Origin: Struthidea cinerea
Lineage: Eukaryota > Chordata > Aves > Passeriformes > Corcoracidae
Length of the DNA stretch: 64,000 bases
NCBI GenBank assembly: GCA_013397865.1
Contig: VZTI01001730.1
Span: 370,897 to 434,896 of the forward strand
Direction of reading: 5' to 3'
Numbering within the stretch: the first letter of the stretch is position 1; each line of letters starts with the position of its first letter. Under the pieces are notes generated by a model. It was not told the DNA's origin and did no database searches. It saw only the letters and a list, made by a program, of their open reading frames with translations. Position numbers and translations under genes: made by a program. Shown here in pieces: positions 51,601 through 63,188 of this stretch.

Positions 51601-52364
51601 CAGAAATGGTAAAATGAGAGGGTTTAGATGTTTTATTACAACAAGGCCAAGACACTCGAGCTTTATAGCTCTGATGGCTACAGCTGCTGAAACAGCACTG
51701 AGAAGCATTTTGAACTAACCATAAGGTTTTAAAACCTTGTTCAAATACTGATGAATTCCATATATTTGAAACACTTCCATTTCAGTAAAAGCTTACAAGT
51801 ACACTTTTCAAAGGGTACATTTTGCCTCCAATACACAGGTTAATACATATCGACGCTCTCAGGAGCACCTTAAATTCAGAGAAAAATCCAACCAAATCAC
51901 AGCACCCTTCATTTTTTATTATCATTGCTATTTTTTAACCTGATATAAAATCAGTTCCAAAATCAGTTGCTCTTCAGTAGCATGCACTTTCAATTTTTAT
52001 AACATCTGGGCATTAAACTTAGAAAAAAGTTGTCCATTAGTTTAGGACACAATGGTGTTTATTTGTATTCTATTTATTTCAAAAGGGAAGAGCACTCATA
52101 CTCATCAAGAAAGCTACAATAATTCAGTACCAGGACAAAACTGCTGAGAAAACCAAAGATGAACCCTCCAGAAATTCGAATGGCAGAGGTATCTTCTCAC
52201 AATTGAACATCCTTATGAACAGGTATTTTTGCTTTTGGCAGCTGCTCTTTTTGCCCAAGTAACAAAAGTGGAGTGTGTTGTCACTATCGGTCTTTGTGTC
52301 TCAATTATCTCAATAAAATCATTATAAAAATAGAATAAATAAGGATAGAACTAGCAGGAGTCTT

Positions 52365-52397
52365 CTCATTAATTTCAGTGGACTCAGGATATAATGA
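52365..52397. repeat. Possible fragment of an ancient palindromic repeat
   Basis: TCTCATTAATTTCAGTGGAC followed by TCAGGAT matches the ATTGATTTCAATGGGCTCAGGAT core seen in old sauropsid repeats. The match is short, so it could be chance. Confidence 0.25.
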
Positions 52398-52908
52398 GCT
52401 TGTCTGTTTAAATCATCCAGGATCATACTGGAAATCTGCATTTACATTTGTGCCTGTACATTTACATCTTCTAAGTAGCCTATAACATCAATTGTTCTGC
52501 CTGTTTAGAAAATGGGATTTAAATATTTCAAAACTAGTTTTTCTCTGTGTCTCATCCACACATTCTCAATGTCCTCACCTCTGCTTTTACTTTCAGGTCC
52601 TTAAAGCAATGCCCTTTCTGATCTCCTTCCCAGCAGTAAAATTTCCTCATCACCAGTCTTGTCCACCACTAGCAAGTATGTCCTTGGCTGTCTGCATGCC
52701 AGCAATGGTTTGAAATGCAAACATATCCACTTCTCCCTCTAGAGCTGGCTCTGTCTTTGGAAACCTTGCTTTTTCTGTGAAAGTTTCATAAACAAAATTC
52801 CATGACACTGAATTATACCTTACTTTAGTTAGTCTGCTACTGGAATGGATCAAAATATCCACTTCTTCATTTCTCCAGCAGCCCAAGGGCTGGAGTAAGA
52901 CAACAGTG

Positions 52909-53051
52909 CCTAAACTTGGAGTGTCCAAGGCCAGGTTGGATGGGGCTTGGAGCAGCCTGGGATAGTGGAAGGTGTCCCTGCCCACGGCTGGGGGGAGGAA
53001 TGGGGTGAGCCTTAAGGTGCCTTCCAACCCAAACCATCTTGCGACTCTGTG
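52909..53051 (+). mobile_element. CR1 LINE, 5'-truncated 3' tail
   Basis: The sense orientation reads TCCAAGGCCAGGTTGGATGG, then GGGCTTGGAGCAGCCTGGG, GGAAGGTGTCCCTGCCCA and CCTTCCAACCCAAACCATC, ending in GCGACTCTGTG, a decayed terminal repeat. It is the only one of the four young-type CR1 tails inserted on the plus strand. Confidence 0.92.
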
Positions 53052-54082
53052 TCCACAGCAAGCAGACTGTGTGAGCTGGCTTGGTCTCTGTTCACCGACA
53101 GATGGTGACGTGTGTTCACATGTCCTGACACTGATGCCACAAAATGCTGCACGACACCCACCCTCGCAGACTGCGCCCGCTGAGGAACCACGGCAGCAGC
53201 TCAGAACCAACCTGGCGTGCAGGGCACAACCTGGAAACTGGCTGACAAAGCTCCAAGCGCGGCTGTAAACAAGGAATCATCACCCAGGAGTTTCCAAGAA
53301 GCTCCATGGTGATCTGTTCTCAGCTATTAACATCCTTCCTGGAAGAAAACATGAAATCATCTTCTAATAAAGCCGCAGATGACACGGCACGGCAGAGCGA
53401 CAACTGAGGGAGAGGATTTTTCGCTGCCGAGGAGTTGGCTGAGGGGAGGCAAGGGAGTCCCAGGCACCTCGGTAGGGTAGGATGAAATTCCCCAGCTCCA
53501 TGGGGAAGGTGCAGAAGGCAGGGCTTTGTTCAGGGAGTCAGAGATGCTCAAACAGGCTTGGGGACCGTGGTGGTTCCTCGGCTGAGCTTACAGCCGGGAG
53601 GCAGGGCTCCCCAGTGCGAGGACATTGCTTTAGCTCCTTCCCTGGATCTGCTGGCAGAGCTTTGGCAGTGCCTGGCAGAGCCCAGTGTTTTGTTCCTGAT
53701 CCTTTTTGGGGTGCCAGCCCTGGCACAGGCCCTGGGTGAGCCAGTCTGCTGCCGAGCACCGTCCCCACGGAGCAGGGACACACTGTCCTTCCGTCTGCCC
53801 TGCCTTCCCAGGGCCCCGCTGTGATTTAAAAATATCCTTTCCCAGACTCTTAGCAAAGTCACAAATCTTCTGGTTTGCAGTTTTACTCCTAGGGCAGCCC
53901 AGGATACAAATGCTGGGGAGCTACAGGCCTAACAGGCCATTTGGACACCAAAGACACAAGAATTCCAAAGGCTTTGTATGGAATTTCAGATATTATCTTG
54001 ATTTTTAAAAGATAAGGGAAGGCTGTGCAGGGAAATACCACCCTTCAGAACCCACCACTACAGCCTAGGGTCAGAAACAAAA

Positions 54083-54135
54083 CACTGAGCTAGATGAACC
54101 TTGGTCTGAACCTATTTTTATGCTCCTCTTCAGCT
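54083..54135 (+). mobile_element. 3' end fragment of an old CR1/L3-like LINE
   Basis: GAGCTAGATGAACCTTGGTC followed by TGAACC and TTTTTATGCTCCTCTTC matches the characteristic 3' end of old sauropsid CR1/L3-like elements (a GCTAGATGGACC...GGTCTGA pattern). The fragment is short and diverged. Confidence 0.6.
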
Positions 54136-54254
54136 GTACACAATGTCTGAGGGTAGTACTGTAGCAAAGGATGCAAATCTTCCTGTGTTCCTGGTATTAA
54201 TGGTGCAATTCCCACTGGAGGGTCATGTTAAATTTAGAGCCCACAATTCATAAA

Positions 54255-54415
54255 GGAAGCAGACAAGTCGCAGAGAGTTCAGAAAGGAATATGAAGGATA
54301 GAAAAACAACATTTACAGCTGCAGGAGCTTGATCTGTTTAGCTTATAAAGAGAGAAGTTTAAGGGATGACTTGGTTAAAGAACATCAGTGTTCACAGGGA
54401 CAATTAAATGTTGAG
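54255..54415 (+). mobile_element. Internal fragment of an old CR1/L3-like LINE
   Basis: AGGAGCTTGATCTGTTTAGC, TTATAAAGAGAGAAGTTTAA and GGGATGACTTGGTTAAAG follow the same family pattern as the fragment at 37.65 kb. Because an internal part lies downstream of a 3'-end fragment in the same orientation, this is probably a second insertion or a rearranged copy, not one continuous element. Confidence 0.6.
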
Positions 54416-55404
54416 ATCAGGGTCCTCAATTAGCACAGGAAAACCTTGACACTGAAAACAGGCAAGTTCTGACGGGAAATACGAGGCACGTGTTTACCAG
54501 TGTAAATAATGAATTTATTACCAAAGCCAGAGCTGAAGCAGACAGGATGACTCTTCATTACAGGGATTTTTTTAATAACATTTGAATGCTTTTTTCCTGA
54601 AAAGACATGTTGAAATTCAAACAAGCACAAACAGAACCAGCCTCGTGACCTGCATTATCCAAGGGAGCAGATAGTAATGCTTCCCTTTTTTTCACATTCA
54701 TAGCCTTCTCTTCCTTCCACCAGCAGTACCAACAGTAATTCCAAGTGTGTAACAGCTGAGAGCAGAATTCTGATCACAGATCCTCCTGGCAGATCCTGTG
54801 TTTGTGCAAGCACCAAGCAGATGTCTCATCCCTCTGCCAGAAGCCTCTCACCTGCACGTGCCCTGAACCATAAAACACCACCGCACTCACACTGGTGCTC
54901 CCTCCTCACTGCCTGAAGCCAGGAGCCAGCACACAATCCAGCTCCTCACTCCCCTCCTCCTGGAGCCCACCAACAGCAGAGAATCCTTTGACACACCCTG
55001 GTCCAAGCAACTCCAGCCAGCCCTTAGGTATCCATCCTGCATTTCCCCAATACCCAGTGCCCGCTGCCCTCACTGTGCCATAAACCCGCTCCTCTGTGTC
55101 CCATCCAACGGGACCACGGAGAACAGATGGTTCCCTCTTCTGAAGGCCTTTAAGACACCATTTTCATGCATCACTAAGGTCTCCTCCTGACTCGACAGCA
55201 CCAATTCTTTCTCCCTTTTCTGAGAGGCTGCAGGTCTCGTTAGTTTTTGCCGCTGGATTCCTTCCAAGCGCACCTCCTCCTGCTCGAAATGCCACCCCCC
55301 AAACTCCACATGGGGCTGCAGGCCTTCCACAAACACGCACCAAAACCCCAAACTCCATCACGGGTGCCTGAGAGCAGAACTTGGCCCTCTTTTAGTCCCA
55401 TTGC

Positions 55405-55665
55405 ATTTATCAGCCATTTAATGTTTTGCACATTATCACCCCAATTATAGAGGCTTGTAGGTGATAATGAGATTGCACTGGATATATTCCAGCAAAGCGC
55501 ATTCTAGGTTTTACTAACTTCATTAACCAAGAAAAGCTGGTTAATGGCTGAAAAGTGCAATGATGCACATAATCACACCAGTTGCTTTGCTACTACAATT
55601 ATATTATTAAGATGGATCTTTGAGGTACAATTTTCATGTATAATTAGTGGTTTATTCCTTCAGGG
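55405..55665. other. Candidate conserved non-coding element
   Basis: A dense series of TAAT-type words: CCATTTAATG, CCAATTATAG, GTGATAATGAG, CATTAACC, GGTTAATGGC, CATAATCAC, ACAATTATATTATTAAG and GTATAATTAGTGG. No recognised repeats. By composition this is the strongest enhancer candidate within 10 kb upstream of NANOS1. Confidence 0.3.
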
Positions 55666-56394
55666 AGAAAAAAAAAAGTAATTCAAAAAGCACCCAAAGG
55701 TTTGAGGAAAAATAGTTCTTACTGAAAACACAAGTGAAGTTGTGCTCTCAGGGTCAGACTCTGAATAGGATCTGTGAGAAAACAGGAGTGCAAGAATTTA
55801 GAGGCTTAACACAGGCTCCTTGAGGATGTGAAATGCCAAAGTTGCAATCCACTGACACACACCAGGAGCACCCAATCTCAGTGGTGTCCATGGGTATCCA
55901 GGCTGTGACTTCTGAGAAGACAACAGATCCCAGAATGTATCAGAAATGTAAAACACTTAGACTGATTCAAAATTAGTTCCTGGTGTTTGACTTCATTGTT
56001 CCTCAGTTTTTTTATTTTCTTGGCCATCGCTGTTCTTCCCAATAGAGACAACTTCAGATTAAGAAAGTCAGCACCACCAAGCAGGCAGAACAATGAAGAA
56101 CCCTCTGGTTACTCTTTTTACCAAATAACAAAACAGAAAATGAGTGTAAATTTTCACAAGCAATTTCCAAGTGCAAGCCTGATTTTTGGAATGCTTTTCT
56201 CTTTCAGCTAAATTGTACTTATCAGCTTGACAAAAAATGCAATTACTGTTTCTCACTAGGAATTTTTTACAAATTTAATCAAGTTGTCAGGAGAAATACT
56301 ATTATCCCCACCATGTGAAATTAATATATCAGGAACTCATCCACTGTCTTGCATGTGTGTATGACATTTATATGGATCATTGCAACTAATATAA

Positions 56395-56412
56395 ATATAT
56401 ATATATATATAT
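56395..56412. repeat. (AT)n microsatellite
   Basis: Nine AT units in an AT-rich setting (preceded by ATAA, followed by GTAT). Confidence 0.95.
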
Positions 56413-57469
56413 GTATCTCATCTGCTTGGTAAAATTTCACACAATAAAAAAATCTTCAGAACTGAATTTGTAATTGTCTGAAAGTCCTTGATATGGCTGG
56501 CTCTGCCAAGGAGCTTAGCAGGAGACTTTGCTGGATTTAATCAGCCAGACAGACCTCAGAAATTCTGCTGGAATTCTTGTTGCTATTAGAAATATGCACT
56601 AGCATTTGCTAATTCAGTTCAGAACTGATTCAGAAACTAAAAGCAATAAATCTTCATGCAAGCACTGAGCTCTCAAGGATATCCTGGAGCAGTGATTTTT
56701 GGAGAGGAGGAATACATAAAGGAATGTAGACTGTCTAGCCAAAATTTTATTTGAAATACTCTTTTCAATGAATCCAGAGACTTGTCCAAAACAGAAAACC
56801 TCTGATTTTTCCCAAATGCATTGATTTGCCTTCCACTTCCATGACCCTGCAGAGGAGACAAGAAAGCAGGGTCAGCAGGAGATGTAATCAGTACAAACTC
56901 TTGGCCATCCCCTTTAAGTAAGGAGGAGCTTCATCACAGATATTAAACAGGAGTTAAAGCTGCACGGCAAGTCACCAGGACAACTTTCTGTGCTTTAAGA
57001 GCTCTGTGATCTCCTGAAATCTAACAAAAACTGCCAGCTTTGAGGAAAAACTGCAGGTACTGTGGCAAGGCCTGCAATGGTAAGCACATACTTAGTGTTT
57101 GCTGAACTGGGGTTTCATTTATTATTACCCTGGAGTTAAAGGAAAGTGTGAAACAGCATTACCTGCAGGCAAAGCCAACTGACACTCCAAAATCCCATGT
57201 GTGAAACTTCCAAAATACCCCCAAGAGGCACAAACCTGACACAGCTGCTGGGGCAGACTCTGACAGAGGCACATGATAACAACCTGCCAGCCACGATAAG
57301 CTCCAAATATGAACCCCTGGCTGCAGAGGAGTCCAGCAGGCTGGGATTTTAACCTCAGCGTTTCCAAATGCACAGGCCAGGTGGTGTCAGCAGCTGCAGG
57401 CCATTGGCTGCAGGTGAGCTGCTCAGCTCAGACCAGAGAGCTCCTGCTCCCCAAATACTTGAGTTTGAA

Positions 57470-57605
57470 ATCACAGAATGGTTAGGGTTGGAAGGGACTT
57501 CAAATCTCATTCCAACCCTCCTGCCACAGGCAGGGACACCTTGCACTAGACCATGTTGCTGAGAGTCTCACGCAGCCTGACCTTGGACACTTCCAGGGAT
57601 ATGCA
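57470..57605 (-). mobile_element. CR1 LINE, 5'-truncated 3' tail
   Basis: The plus strand starts ATCACAGAATGGTTAGGG and continues TTGGAAGGGACTTCAAATC, GCCACAGGCAGGGACACC, ACTAGACCATGTTGCTGAG and CTTGGACACTTCCAGGGAT, the inverted order of an avian CR1 3' end. The copy is short and well preserved. Confidence 0.93.
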
Positions 57606-58079
57606 GAGATATTCAAATAAAGTTCAGTAATACAGATTTGATTTAATTCAATTCACTACAAAATTGTAAAATTAACACACTTCCTGTAACATTTGAGGCT
57701 CACAGGATCTTTTCAGAAGAACCTGGTTCTCCATTTCGACTCGAGTCTGATTTGCTGTAAGAGGGAAATCTCATTTGACATTTAGGAACTGAAGTGCTTA
57801 TAGCATTTATTACATTTCCCTGATACGTTAATAAAATTCATAAACACGAACTGTTCTTCAACAAAAAAAAAAGAACCAAACCTACCTTTCAGTTTTCATA
57901 AAAACTATTTGATTTTCTCATAAACAGTATATATGAATTTCTGTGCCACTTTGACATCCCTCTCCATGAGCTAGTGTATCCTCAGGAAAAATATGGTTCT
58001 GCTAATAAACATTTGGCTCTCGGCTTTTTTTGTGTTCTGCAGTAGTTTGGATGGGCAAGTCAAAACCCTGGCTGGCTGT

Positions 58080-58215
58080 CTATGACCTTTGCATTCTCCT
58101 TTAAATTCCATGCATTTGCAAGAGATGATGGAAGAGCCGATAGTGTCTACTGCTTATCAGCCACGATAATTAGATTAGATATATTTTTGATTGCAAAAAT
58201 AGTCTTGGAATGGAT
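58080..58215. other. Candidate conserved non-coding element
   Basis: Contains the POU-like ATGCATTTGCA (58110-58120), CTTATCAGCC (GATA-type) and GATAATTAGATTAGAT (58165-58180). It lies about 5 kb upstream of the NANOS1 promoter. Conservation was not tested. Confidence 0.25.
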
Positions 58216-60292
58216 TTTTTCTTTTTTTACAGCTACTATTTCCATCACGTTCAGCAGTGCTCTGAAGATTTTAAAAAAGTCAGTGTCCAGGAAGCACTTT
58301 GTCTCCTTCAGCTGACAAACTTTTTTGGGGGAGAGGAAATTCAGTTTCTCTTCTCTCTGCACTGTCAGCCCCCAGAGCATGAAGTCTCTTCTCCTCCTCT
58401 TTGCTGTCAGCCCTGGAGAGGGCTCAGCTGTCCCCTCCAGCCGCCACACACCCCCTGTGCCCTCCTGCTGCTCCAGCCACAGCCAGGCTGATGCTGTCAC
58501 ACGGCAGTGCGGGCTCTGCCGAAAGCTCAGCTTCAATTGCTCTTGGTTCAAGGTGCCACTGCTAGAGATAAAACAGAACAGGGAAAATGAAGGCATTTTG
58601 CTGGAAATTCGAGCACTCAACAGTCAAGCAGAGCCACGTTTAGGTTGCCCATATAACTTTCTGCTGTGGTGTGCACATTACTTGCTTGATGACAATGATT
58701 ACTCTTGGAATCACCTTTTATCTTCTGCTCTCAGCTCTTTCCGGTTGTCTGCACGCAACCAGGTGGAGCAGCAGTTCTTACAGAGCTGGCTACTGCTGCG
58801 TGCTCTCCCGCATTTTCAAAGGCTGAATCAAATTGAGAGACAGCTAAAAATGCATCACGTCCCCCAGCAGCTCTGTTTGCCTGGGTAAACATTTGCTGCA
58901 GTTGCCTGAGGACTGCCATGTAGCTTTAAAATGACTGATCTGGACAGTCATTCCTGCCCCCAGCGCAGTGAAAGTTGTGCTCTGCACCCTGGAGAAGCTT
59001 GATACCCTGTTAAAGAAACACCTGATGTGTTTGGTTATGCTGAAATAGCCCACTGGGCTCAGCACAGATCAGGAGAGGGTGAAACCTCCACTGCCTCCTT
59101 TGCAGTTGGATTTCCACCTCCTTGAAGGGTCAGCTGCTCCCACACAACAAAAGCAAAAGCACACCTCCAAAGCAAGATTCCCAACACCAAAGACATGTTT
59201 CACAGCCGGCTTTTACATCCCTAATCCTTCATCCCTGGGAGTTTTTTGCCGTAAAAAGGGGCTAGGATAATTTCTTTATCCTTCTTACCAACACTGCCAT
59301 GCCAGCTCAGGCCCTCCTTTTCCTGGAGTCTGGGAGACACCGTGCCTGGGATCCCCCACCTTCCTCACACCACTGACATGGAGCAGAGGCTTCCTCCCCA
59401 GAGCCCCCCACCAGCACAAGCCCTCGTGCACCCCTCCCTTTTGAGAAGGGAAACACCAGAAAAAGGGCTTCTCCCACAGGCACACTGAACATCGATGCTG
59501 GCGCCTCTGAGCAGACCCCAGGCTGAAGCTCTGCTTCCATGGCTGTGTTTGCATCCTCCACTGAAACCTAACTCACTCGTGTCAGTCCCACCAGCTGCTT
59601 CCAATCTTCTAAGCAGGATTGCTCTGTGCTATAAACTTCAGCTTTCCAAACACGAGCATCATCTGTTAAGCCAAAAGCTTTAGATAGGATTCCTGAACGC
59701 TGGGCCGGGAGTCCAAGCAGCACAGGGCATATCTTCCCTGTGTCAGCAGACACCTAATGTATTTTTAGTGCTGTCAGAAACAAACCACTCCTTGATATTC
59801 CAGAGGGGGGAAAAAATCTTCTAGAAGTGGTGGTGAAGCTAATATTTTAAAAGACCCTTCCGAGAACTTGCCAGCCTCCTGGGGGAGCTTGTCAACATCT
59901 CCCACATTAAATGAAAGCCACTTTAAAATCCACAGGGGTTTTAAAGAAAAGCTGGAACATATCAAAGCTGCTGGGATGGCAAGCTTCATAACGTGCACAA
60001 TACATCAACACTTACAGACAGTAAATCCTCCCCAGCCTCAGGGGAGCTCACAGCCCCCCAGAGTAAGTCCTTTCCTAATGTATCTCTCAAATGAACTGCT
60101 AATCTCCTCTCGAAACTTGACAGCTGTCCTGCATGCACTCAAACCCCTCTGTGCTTAATCCTTCTATCATCCTTGTTAAGTCACTTGTTAGATCATTTTT
60201 GCTTTAATACGAAGAAAGACGATCTTTCCTCCAACCCCAAACAAAGGCCTCACTCACCTGCAGTTGGCGTGTCCATGGATTTCATACATATA

Positions 60293-60309
60293 TGTGTGTG
60301 TGTGTGTGT
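60293..60309. repeat. (TG)n microsatellite
   Basis: An uninterrupted TG run of about eight and a half units, preceded by ACATATA, which makes a short alternating purine-pyrimidine tract. Confidence 0.95.
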
Positions 60310-62428
60310 ATTCCCAGGAGCAATCTTGGGCTTTACAAGTTCCTGTGGCCAGTGGGAACTCCCACACCAGTCCCCCCAAGCAGATTTCTCAGACCCTAGC
60401 AGATCTGATGGCTTCCTGTGCTCAGATCAGCTTGAATTTCTGACACGGTTTCTCGCTGCTGTGAGGGAGCAGAAAACTTTCCCCTTGGTTGGGCAGAGCT
60501 TGGCCCATGGTGTTGAATTCACAGTGCCAACAGCTATTTGTCACTTCTGCTCCAGATGATAGCTTGCCAGGGTTGCTGTGCAGCCTTGCCACAAGAACTC
60601 ACATGGGACACCACCAAGACAGCTGTGGTCTTACACTGCCCAAGCCCTGACAAGGATTGCCTAAAGGGGAGTTAGGCATAGTCAGAAATAATCCCAACTT
60701 CCAGCTGAGGACAAAGCAGTAGTTTTTCATGCAGTTCTCAGTGTTTTAAATGAAGAACGTTTCAAAGCACACCAAAACACCAATCCTTCCTAGAAGCAGC
60801 TACTTGTCCATTAGCTCTTCTTGACCACGTATTTTGTTTACTGCTTGAAACTGATGAAGAGTTTCACCAAGACATTGATTTGTTCCAATATCAACAGTGG
60901 GATTCCCTGCTCTTGCACCAGCACTGTGACTGGGTGACCCCAATCAGCTGGCATGAGGTTGGTGCAAGTCTGACGATGCCTGACAGCTCTGCAGGGACTT
61001 CATGCCTGAGTGGAGCTGTTGAGTGTTTGCTCAACACCTGGAACATGAGGGTCCATGGCAAAAGTCTGGACAAAGAAAGCAATGAAATAACTTCTGCTGC
61101 ATACCTCAAACACTTGGATTGCCAAGGCACATGAGCTCTGCTGAGCTGTTGGTCAAATAGAGGGTGCTGTTACTGCAGTGCTGGTGACAGGTGTCTATCC
61201 TTCACAATATTTTCCCAGTCAGGATATTTTTTATGCTGCTCCATGTTCTTCATCACTCCCTGCACTGGCAGTGAGGGGAACAGGACCATTTTCCTCTCTG
61301 CCTGTAGCTACTTACACTGCTACAGCAGTGATATGAAATTATTCACTCTGCCCCTTAAAACGTCTACAGAAGATGAGATACAACAATTGCTCCAGGAAGT
61401 GATGCTCAGCCACTCTGACTGATCACCCTGTGCCCTCTCACCCATCTGTTACCTCTGCCATTCGCTGCTGGCTGCAGTGCAAATCAGGCCCTGAAACGCC
61501 ACTGAAGAGAGCAAAGGTCTGTCACGTAACTGCAGCTCTGAGATGAGCTCTGGGCTGAGCCTGACACCCCATAACTGTGAAATGTCCCTGTCACCTGGTG
61601 CAGAACCGTGTCTCACACGAGCACGCTCTGGAACAGGGCTTCCTTTGCGAATGTTTTCAGTACTGAAATGAGTCCCATTTTCCAACCAGAGAATTCATGC
61701 TCTGAAACACTGCTTCCAGGCAGCTCTACTCCCTGCAGCCATCCTTATTGTTGCTTGGTCCTTGATACACCCACTTCCCAAGCACTTCGTGCGGCTGGGG
61801 AGGCGTATCCAGCCTCACGGTGCCGGAAGGCAGCCCCTCGGGAGGTATTCCTGATAGCTGAGCTTATGAAACCTGCCGATTTCAGATGCAAACAAAACAC
61901 CTTGGAAAGCTGCTTTACCCGCCAGAGGAACATCTGTTAGACTGACAAATCAGGGCCGTGCACAGGGGAGACAGATTTACTTCTGACAAAACTCCACCCA
62001 CCCTGTTCAGCCCAGCAGCTCTCACCAGGGGCTGGAAATTAATAGGATCTTTGCATTGTCAACTCCTCTTGCTCAAATGGAAAAGCACACGTGATGTTTC
62101 CCAGAGGAGGATATGGTTTCTGGGCGGCCTGACGGGATGGGAACCATCAGGGGCAGCAAAGGGCACTTGCACCTCCCCACCACAGTCCCTTGTCCCGCAG
62201 CACAGCAGCTGCTCTGCGAGGACTGGCCAGAGGGGTGAGGGCCGGGCCACCAAAACCTGGGCTCACCAGGCTCAACAGGTGGGTGCTGCAGGACACTGCT
62301 GCCTGTCCTGCTGCCCAGGGTGCCTCTGCATCCACCACTGCACACAGAGCACTCACAGGCACTGCACACCCAGGCCCGGCCCTTTTTAGGGTTGACTATT
62401 CCAGACTGGTTCCCCATGCCTGAGCAGC

Positions 62429-62476
62429 ACTCCGGTGAGTGCATGTACCTCCACTCCAGTGAGGGCACGTACCTCA
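62429..62476. repeat. 24-bp tandem repeat, two diverged copies
   Basis: ACTCCGGTGAGTGCATGTAC at 62429 is repeated with a few changes (ACTCCAGTGAGGGCACGTAC) at 62453. It lies just before the NANOS1 CpG island. Confidence 0.8.
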
Positions 62477-62793
62477 CCTGAGACCCCAGCCAAACCATCT
62501 CTAATTTAATTAATTAAACCCCACTCACTAAGAGGGATCCAAAGAAGAAATCACCTCTGCCCTGCACAACCTACTAGCACCAAAAGGAAGGCACCTGCTG
62601 CCCTCCACGAGCTTATAAGACTCCAACCTCTTCCCGCTCCTACAGCACTAAACTTGTTCTGTCCCCGCATCGCTCTGCTGCAGGCGGAGACCCCTCCCTG
62701 CCAGTGCCGGGACATTCGGAGCGGCACCTCTCCTCCCCGGCGGCCGTGTGCCTTTTCGGGTCCGGCTCACACGGGCCGCTCCGGGACGTCCTG

Positions 62794-62794
<1 letters not shown>

Positions 62795-62886
<92 letters not shown>

Positions 62887-62926
62887 TCCCGGTCCCGTCC
62901 CGCTCCCGCTCCCGCTCCCGGTCCCG
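62795..62926 (+). repeat. (GGCTCC)n hexanucleotide array with degenerate (CCCGNT)n tail
   Basis: About 15 uninterrupted GGCTCC units occupy 62795-62886. They are followed by a degenerate hexamer tail of CCCGGT and CCCGCT units to about 62926. The array ends roughly 70 bp before the first CCAAT box. All six frames stay open across it and give artificial dipeptide repeats (Ser-Gly, Pro-Ala, Arg-Leu, and Arg-Ser, Ala-Gly, Glu-Pro on the other strand), so reading frames through it should not be taken as genes. Length is probably polymorphic. Confidence 0.95.
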
Positions 62927-62991
62927 AACCCCCGCACCTGCCGGACAAGAGCGCGCCCCGACGGCGGCCGAGCCACGCCCCCGCCGCTGCT

Positions 62992-63070
62992 CAGCCAATG
63001 AGCGCGAGGCGGCTCTGGCCGGCAGCCAATGGGAGCGCGGCAGCCGCGCCCCCGCCCCCTATTTGAGGCG
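62992..63070 (+). promoter_or_regulatory. NANOS1: NANOS1 core promoter: two CCAAT boxes, GC box, TATA-like element
   Basis: Two CCAAT boxes in the same orientation lie at 62995-62999 and 63026-63030, each preceded by CAG. Their 31-bp spacing is about three helical turns, which suits paired NF-Y binding. A GC-box-like CCCCGCCCCCT follows at about 63049-63059 and then the AT-rich CTATTTGAGG (63059-63068), the only TATA-like word in this GC-rich stretch. Transcription would be expected to start around 63090-63100, leaving a 5'UTR of roughly 90-100 bases before the CTG at 63189. The elements are seen directly; their function is inferred. Confidence 0.7.
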
Positions 63071-63188
63071 CTCCGCGCGGCCGCGCGCTCGCAGAGGCGG
63101 CGGCGGGAGCGGGGAGCGGGAGCGGCTCCGGGAGCGGAGGGTGCGCCCGGCGCTGCCCCGCACCGTGCTCGAGGGAGGGGCCGCTCCC

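Larger units (their letters stand above)
45171..62639. other. Intergenic flank upstream of NANOS1, no gene recognised
   Basis: Besides the CR1 copies, old LINE fragments, microsatellites, 84-bp duplication and candidate regulatory blocks listed separately, nothing coding is recognised. Longer open frames near 45.2-46.4, 52.65-53.3 and 58.3-58.9 kb have no domain, no homologue I know and no consistent splice context. Confidence 0.65.

Noticed and set aside
52650..53210. Minus-strand open frame of 186 codons
   Set aside because: It runs antisense through a CR1 insertion, so it is at least partly repeat-derived.
58325..58888. Plus-strand open frame of 187 codons
   Set aside because: No known domain and biased composition. 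Nothing suggests coding constraint or a promoter.
1..62600. Exons of the neighbouring genes expected from the human order (CACUL1, EIF3A)
   Set aside because: No reading frame resembles either protein, so they would lie outside the window.
62748..62750. ATG upstream of the promoter, in frame with the NANOS1 N-terminus
   Set aside because: It lies before the hexamer array, CCAAT boxes and TATA-like element, so a start there would translate the promoter itself.
62640..63001. Reading frames with Arg-Ser, Ser-Gly, Pro-Ala and Arg-Leu dipeptide runs
   Set aside because: All six frames stay open across the GGCTCC array, so these peptides reflect the repeat and not selection on a protein.
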